DNA of 64,000 bases from Anas platyrhynchos (taxonomy: Eukaryota; Chordata; Aves; Anseriformes; Anatidae), in the NCBI RefSeq assembly GCF_047663525.1, contig NC_092621.1, forward strand, positions 15,573,501 through 15,637,500, in the 5' to 3' direction. The position numbers and the translations under genes are program-made. The notes under the pieces are model-generated. The model did not search any database. It was not told the DNA's origin and worked only from the letters and a program-made list of their open reading frames with translations. Below are positions 58,401 through 64,000 of the stretch, one piece after another (position 1 is the stretch's first letter; each line of letters opens with the position of its first letter).

Positions 58401-61400
58401 TGGGTATCTCTTACTGGATGAACAGCACATTTGAAGTCTTCATGTGACTCAAAGTGGTCAAGGTATGTGTAAATTGGTCTGTGTTTGAGGTCTGTTTTTG
58501 AGAAATGTTCTTGATGTCATAAAGCAGTAAGTTACTAAGACATAGTCAAGGCACTTCGTAAAGAGATTATCCAATGTGGGGGCCTAAAAATGCAACTTGG
58601 AAGCTTCACTCATTCAATTTTAAACCCAAGACAAGTTAGCAGATGTGCTTTCTCAAGTTAAAAACTAAATCAGGGTCCCGGTTTTATAACTGAAACTGCT
58701 GGATTCAACGAACCAAATCTGTGTTAATGGTTTAGCTTCCTTCAAACCTAGTTCTTGTCATACCCTCTCTTGAAGTTTCAATTATAGATCTTTGCTTTGA
58801 AATTGTAGACATCTGCTCCATTTTTGTGTTCAGTGATATGATAGCTCAGGGTAGTGTCCTTAAAAAGCGTCTTTTAACTGGTCTGGGTAAAGGCTGGCAA
58901 ACTGACACCTGTTTGCTTCACTTTTCACTTGAGTTCTGGTTGCTAGACATTTGGCAGTGGGACAGAGGAGAAAAGGGGATAGATCAATGAGAGTTGTTGA
59001 ATGTCCTTCTTGATTTCCCAAAGCACTGGAAGAGGACATAGTCCTCAGTGTTGGTCTCCAATCATTCTGCGTAGTAGAGGAGGTACAAATGCTTTCTATA
59101 TTAAAAAAAAAAAACAAAAAAACAAAAAAACAAAACAACAACAACAAAAAAACTTCACATTTTTATTGCATGCAACACAATAATGTGAAAGAAGGAAATG
59201 AGAAAACACATTTGGCACACAGTACGTATTCATGTCCTGTCCTTTGTAGCTGTTAGCTCTTCTGCTTTGGCACTCCACACAAAAGCAAGTGAACAAAAAT
59301 AAGTCAAAGTGTCATTTTTCATAAAAAAATAAAAATAAAAATTGGGCCTTCGTGGATAGAACTATATACTGGGAAGTAAGCTTTCATCGAGTGCTGTGCA
59401 CTTTTAAATTTTCAGCCATCCTTTTATTTCCTGTATGTGCTCTAGTTCATTTCTTTCTCTCTCTGTATTTGTCCACTGCAAAAAACTTCCAAAAGGAGAA
59501 TGCAAATGTGTAGCACCCTAGTTTTTATTTTCTCAGTGCTTCTTGAAAAGCTTTTTGCCTCTAGTCCTGGAGATACTTCTTTCTTGAAATTATGGCTCAT
59601 CTCTCACTCTAACAAATCTCAGTCATTTTGGTTTCATTTCTGCTTTTAAAAGACAACAGAGTTCATTTGCATTGAGTTGATTTCGTGAAAGTCATAAACG
59701 GGGCTTCATTGTGCAGTACTGAGAAGAAATAAGGGGAAAGTTCCCTTCAAATGATAATGTAATCTGCATGACTGACAGAAAGTTACCATAGTTTTCAAAT
59801 ATCTAGTGATGCTGTGATTAGGATGCCCTTAGTTGCACAGTGCTGTTTAGATGTGTGTGCTGATGAAGCAAATCTTTGCCAGGCAATGTTGTCTTTGTGA
59901 GTCTGTTGTTCTAGGTGAGCATTCTCGTACTTCGTATTACTTTTCCTTTATAGCATTTTTTTTTTTAAATTGATTTTTGCCTTAAAAATTTTTAAACATT
60001 CTCCAACATAATAAATAACAAAACACTTGTCTTACAGTTTTATTAGAGAAATTTAAAGAGAAAGCTAAAATAAAAAGTAATAATAATAAGTAGTTCTTTC
60101 ATTATCTTTCATGCTGCCTTCTTATTGGTAGTAATTTATTTTTTTTCTAATGGATGACAAGTACAGGTAAATATTTAAGTACCAGCTCTTAGCAACTCTT
60201 TCTATTGTATTTTCAATCAAATTGAAAGTATCTTGAGAGTTGTTAATCTAAAATTTTCAGATGTTCAGCTTTATGCACAGTTCAGTCCCAGTTTTATTTC
60301 ATAGATAGGCTTAGATTTTAAAAATATCAAAATAATTAATTTCCGTAAAGGTCTCATGGTATGATACGACTTTATTTTTGTTTTACTTGTTTCTATTGCA
60401 GTCAAACAAAAAGTGAAAAGGAGGCCGTCCAAAAATGTGCAACACATTCCTAGTCTTGCACAGTTTTTATAGCAAAATGCAGAGTATTGGTGGCCAATTA
60501 AAAAGCAGACTTGCAATTTAAAATAAGCCTATCACTCTTTTTTTTCTTTGCTTTTTTATTGTTGTTTGTTTGCTTGACCTTTAATATGAGTGACTGCTTA
60601 AGAGGCTCACGCTATTTTTCAAGAACATGTATGCAGTGTAGGCCTTTCATGTAAATGTCAGAATCCAGATTTAAATTCTGCATACACATGAGTGAAAGAT
60701 GTTGCAGAACTGGGCCTGTGTGCATGCTGTCTAGTGTAACTGGGGCAACGTGGCAGTGTGATATGTGATTATTCTGCCTGAGACTGTATTCATAAATGTA
60801 TTTAAACACTTGGCTGGATCAGAGTTTAACTACCAGACTGGAGGACTACAAAGAACAAAGTTAGATGTTTGTAACTTGAAACGTTAAGTTTGAGAGAAGC
60901 CCTGATGGACTTGGGGATGTTGGCTGATGAGAAGCTCAGTGTGAGCCCATGTGCTCTTGTAGCTCAGAAAGCCAACCGAGTCCTGGGCTGCACCAAAAGC
61001 AGCGTGGCCGGCAGGTGGAGGGAGAGGATTGTGCCCCTCTGCCTCTGCCCTTGTGAGGCCCCACCTGGAGTGCTGCGTCCTGGGCTGGGGCCCCCAGCAC
61101 AAGAGGGGTGTGGGGCTGTAAGAGCAGGTCCAGAAGAGAGCCATGAGGATGACCAGACGGCTGGAGCACCTCTACTGTGTAGACAGGCTGAGGGAGCTGG
61201 GGTTGTTCAGTCTGGAGAAGAGAAGGCTCTGGGGAGTCCCTACAGAGGTGTTCCAGTACCTAAAGGGGGCTACAGGAAAGCTGGGGAGGGGCTCTGTCAG
61301 GGAGTGGAGTGATGGGACAACGGGGAATAGATTTAGATTAGGTGTTGGGAAAAAGTTCTTTACTCAGAGTGTGGTGAGGCCCTGGCACAGGCTGCCCGGA

Positions 61401-63937
61401 GAAGCTGTGGATGCCCCATCCCTGGAGGTGCTCAAGGCCAGGCTGGATGGGGCTTTGGGCAGCCTGTTCTGGTGGGAGGTGTGGGATGTTGGAACTGGGT
61501 TATCTTTAAGGTCCCTTCTAACCCAAACCATTCTGCGATTCAAAGCTAAAACTGGCAAATTGAAGCTTCTGTGGTTTCCTGGTGTTATTTAATAGAACTT
61601 GGAAGAACTTCAGGCAAGGAGATAAAATTAAAAAGTATAAATAAACAAACCAGTAGTCTGGTATTCCATTATTCTTACACTATTTCAAAAAACTCTTAAT
61701 TTTTTCATTTTCTCTAGCAACCTTTAGAGATGTACATTAATGTAATTGTGCCTTTCAATCTGCTTTTGTGGTATGTTTCATACATTCATTAGCAGTGACC
61801 TAAGACAACTGTAATATGGTTTTGATAGACATTTAGAACTGATGTTTATTTAAAACATAGTTCTGCTACTAAAACTCATATCTGTATTTCTTCATAGTAA
61901 AGTTAAAGTGACTAGAGAGGAATTTAAATTCATCTTATACCAGATTGAATGTGTTATCACCAGAATACCTTATATTGTATATTTGTTGTTCTGATTTATA
62001 CAACCAGAGTTGTATGAAATCAGATGTGTATGAACTGCAGTAAACCCTTGTTAGTGCTTGTGTGGATGATTGTGCTTCTCTGCTGACACCTGAGAGAACG
62101 GGCATGTAGAAAGGTGGCATAATTTGAAGAAATGTAAACTGCACTGCTAGAAACAGTAATTCTTCCATTTCCCTGAAGAGAATTATTAAATGTGACATGT
62201 GCATGACTCTGTACAACACTGGGGAGCATCGTTAATATAAATTCAATAATCTTTAGTGCAACTAATGCTATCTTATCTTACCGCCTCCTACAGGAATTCC
62301 TTATAAACAGCTGACTGTAGGTGTCCCCAAGGAGATATTTGAGAATGAGAAGAGAGTGGCTCTATCACCGGCTGGAGTTCAAGCCTTGATTAAGCAAGGC
62401 TTCAATGTTGTGGTGGAATCTGGTGCTGGAGAAGCCTCCAAATTTTCTGATGACAATTACAGAGAAGTTGGAGCAAAGATCCAGGGGACCAAGGAAGTCC
62501 TGGCTTCTGATTTGGTTGTCAAAGTAATTGCTTTATTTATATATTTGTCTTACATTCTATTTGTATTCTATTTGACCACATAGGTCAATTTTTTCCAGTA
62601 GTCAACTGGAAGTTCAGTAATAAGTTCCTTCTTTTTTTTTTTTTGTTGTTTCATTCTAAGTTCTGCTTTAATTTAGTCTTTTTATTTATAGCTCATGTGT
62701 GCAGCTATAGTACTTAACTAGTAAACAACAGCATTGAAAAATTTGAGGATAATGTCTTGTCAAATTTTTAAGTACCTTGGAGGATTTGTTTTCGAGAGAA
62801 AGGTAGACTAGTTCAGGACACTAATCAGACAAGATCCATAAGAAACGTCTAATCTAAGATTAGCAACACATAACTCCAAGTTATTCTTCAGGGAATGTTG
62901 CTTGGAATTTGGAAGGTGCAGGTTTCTAAGTTTTCTCAATCAGACATCCAAAAATTGTGCAGCAACAGTGTGTTTCAAAAGTACTTGTAATTAGAGTAAT
63001 TGGAGTTGATCAGGCAAGACTGCTAAAAGTGAAGTTGCTTGATATCTATTAGGTTATGCTGTGCCCTGAAGGGAAAAAAACGTGCCGCCTTCTTGATGTT
63101 GAGGCTTCCTTTAAATGTGTTTTTTTTTTTTTTCCCTCAAGTTATTCTGTTAGGGTTGAATACAAGTTTCTGTGAGTTAGTTTGTGAACAACCATTTTTA
63201 GTTGGTTTGTTTATAAAAAAAAAAAATAAATTGAAAAATTAAATATAGATCAAGATGGGTATTTGCTGGGGTTCATGCTTGTAATGCCCTGTTTGTGGTA
63301 GTGCATTGCAAAATTGGTTGGTGATTCCTGTAGAGTTAGATAACCTGTTGAATTTAACTTGCACCTATGTTCAGTACTCATTTTGTTTGCAGATGGCTGT
63401 TTTTGAGACGGCTGTCTGTCATGAAAGCCATCTGTCATGAAAGCCAGTAACTGCTGGTTAGAAGCTGTGAGATATTCCTGAAAGTGTGACTGTTACTGCT
63501 CTGTCAGCCACCTACATGGAGCTAATTCTAATACATGGAACGCATCTAATAAATGCAGTTACTCAGTTGAGTTGTGCAAACAGCCTTTGATATGCTTCCT
63601 TCCTTGTGTATTTTGTGGGTGGAAACGAACAGACTACAAGCCGTAGAAAGGAAGTGGAGTGTACACTGACTTATTTCCACTGATTAATTTGGAAACTTCT
63701 TTCTTTTTTCTTTCTTCAGGTGAGGGCTCCTATACATAACCCGGCTCTAGGTGTACATGAAGCAGACCTTTTCAAGACATCGGCTACCCTGATTAGTTTT
63801 ATCTACCCAGCACAAAATCCAGACCTCCTGAAAAAACTTGCAGAAAAAAAAACTACTGTCCTGGCTATGGATCAGGTTCCACGGGTCACCATTGCTCAGG
63901 GATATGATGCACTTAGCTCCATGGCCAACATTGCTGG
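55308..63937 (+). CDS. NNT: NNT, mitochondrial NAD(P) transhydrogenase, 5' part
   Basis: NNT couples proton re-entry across the mitochondrial inner membrane to hydride transfer from NADH to NADP+, supplying matrix NADPH. Three coding exons are in the window: 55308-55458, 62294-62523 and 63720-63937. They encode residues 1-199 plus two bases of codon 200. The start [19 protein letters not shown] begins a Ser/Arg-rich mitochondrial presequence of about 40 residues. From residue 52 the alanine dehydrogenase/PNT N-terminal domain follows, with the family signature [20 protein letters not shown] and a second conserved block [20 protein letters not shown]. The human protein is about 1,086 residues, so most of the gene lies to the right. 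The frame is intact so far. The gene is divergent from PAIP1. Confidence 0.97.
59102..59152. repeat. A-rich (CAAAA)n tract
   Basis: Imperfect CAAAA/CAACA units in NNT intron 1. Confidence 0.8.
60890..61545 (+). mobile_element. CR1 LINE copy, about 650 bp
   Basis: CR1 ORF2 C-terminus and 3' end: [65 protein letters not shown], then the TTCTAACCCAAACCATTCTG tail. Open in two overlapping frames separated by a shift. In NNT intron 1, same sense as the gene. Confidence 0.95.
62294..62523 (+). CDS. NNT: NNT second coding exon
   Basis: Completes G51 and codes 52-127 ([20 protein letters not shown] to ASDLVVK). Acceptor is CTCCTACAG, donor AAA/GTAATT. Almost identical to human. Confidence 0.97.
62524..63719 (+). 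other. NNT intron 2
   Basis: A 1.2 kb intron with T-runs near 62632-62645 and 63121-63132. Nothing else is recognised. Confidence 0.85.
63720..63937 (+). CDS. NNT: NNT third coding exon
   Basis: Codons 128-199 ([20 protein letters not shown] to SSMANIA) plus two bases of G200. Acceptor is TTTCTTCAG, donor GTATGA. The frame reads on into intron for a few codons after the donor; that tail is not protein. Confidence 0.95.
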
Positions 63938-64000
63938 GTATGAAACTTACTATGCAATTATGTTTCTTATTAATAAAAAGTAACCTGCATTTTCAGACAG

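Larger units (their letters stand above)
55459..62293 (+). other. NNT intron 1 (coding)
   Basis: A 6.8 kb intron with a CR1 copy at 60890-61545, a TA tract at 56658-56674, A-rich tracts at 55957-55975 and 59102-59152, and a T-run at 56390-56406. No other gene is recognised in it. Confidence 0.8.

Noticed and set aside
60890-61592. Two overlapping plus-strand frames that might look like a gene in NNT intron 1
   Set aside because: They translate to CR1 ORF2 C-terminal sequence, frame-shifted, with the CR1 3' tail.
1-64000. CRISPR arrays, operons, prokaryotic defence or mobile systems
   Set aside because: The window is intron-containing vertebrate DNA; the repeats present are CR1 fragments, LTRs and microsatellites.

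Overview
The window is vertebrate nuclear DNA from a bird. It holds intron-rich genes with CpG-island promoters. Its commonest recognisable repeats are 5'-truncated CR1 LINE fragments with the avian 3' end, and it carries an avian ERVL-type solo LTR. The gene order matches the conserved block that lies on human 5p12 (TMEM267 - C5orf34 - PAIP1 - NNT). In birds this block is expected on the Z chromosome; that is established synteny, not something read from this sequence. I cannot name the species. No rRNA, tRNA, CRISPR array or prokaryotic-type system was seen.

Layout. TMEM267 (minus strand, coding 2,133-8,256) has two coding exons and a CpG island at about 11.84-12.42 kb that probably carries its untranslated first exon. 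Retrovirus-derived, LTR-containing sequence lies at about 12.7-14.25 kb. C5orf34 (minus, coding 14,826-26,476) has twelve coding exons that I joined at splice sites with compatible phases; they give 638 codons plus stop. Its promoter island is at about 26.15-26.72 kb. A gene-free interval follows to about 31 kb. PAIP1 (minus, coding 31,311-51,283) has eleven coding exons giving 467 codons, with a CpG-island promoter at about 50.8-51.6 kb. A 3.5 kb spacer separates it from the CpG island of NNT (plus strand), whose first three coding exons (55,308-63,937) are inside the window; the rest of NNT lies beyond the right edge.

Function. The four genes are neighbours by synteny and do not form an operon or pathway. 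PAIP1 stimulates translation by linking PABP to the initiation machinery. NNT is the proton-pumping transhydrogenase of the mitochondrial inner membrane. TMEM267 and C5orf34 are conserved proteins without a firm function. All four reading frames look intact as far as they can be followed.

Points worth a second look: TMEM267 has Asp/His motifs resembling the bacterial YdjM/DUF457 membrane hydrolase family; a solo LTR in a C5orf34 intron has a nearly intact 5-bp target duplication; a retroviral remnant has a polypurine tract/LTR junction with gag-like sequence on the far side of the LTR; a perfect 14-bp-stem hairpin lies in a TMEM267 intron; PAIP1 exon 1 has two in-frame donor sites nine bases apart; and long G-runs flank the PAIP1 and NNT promoters. 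I found no convincing new multi-gene system.
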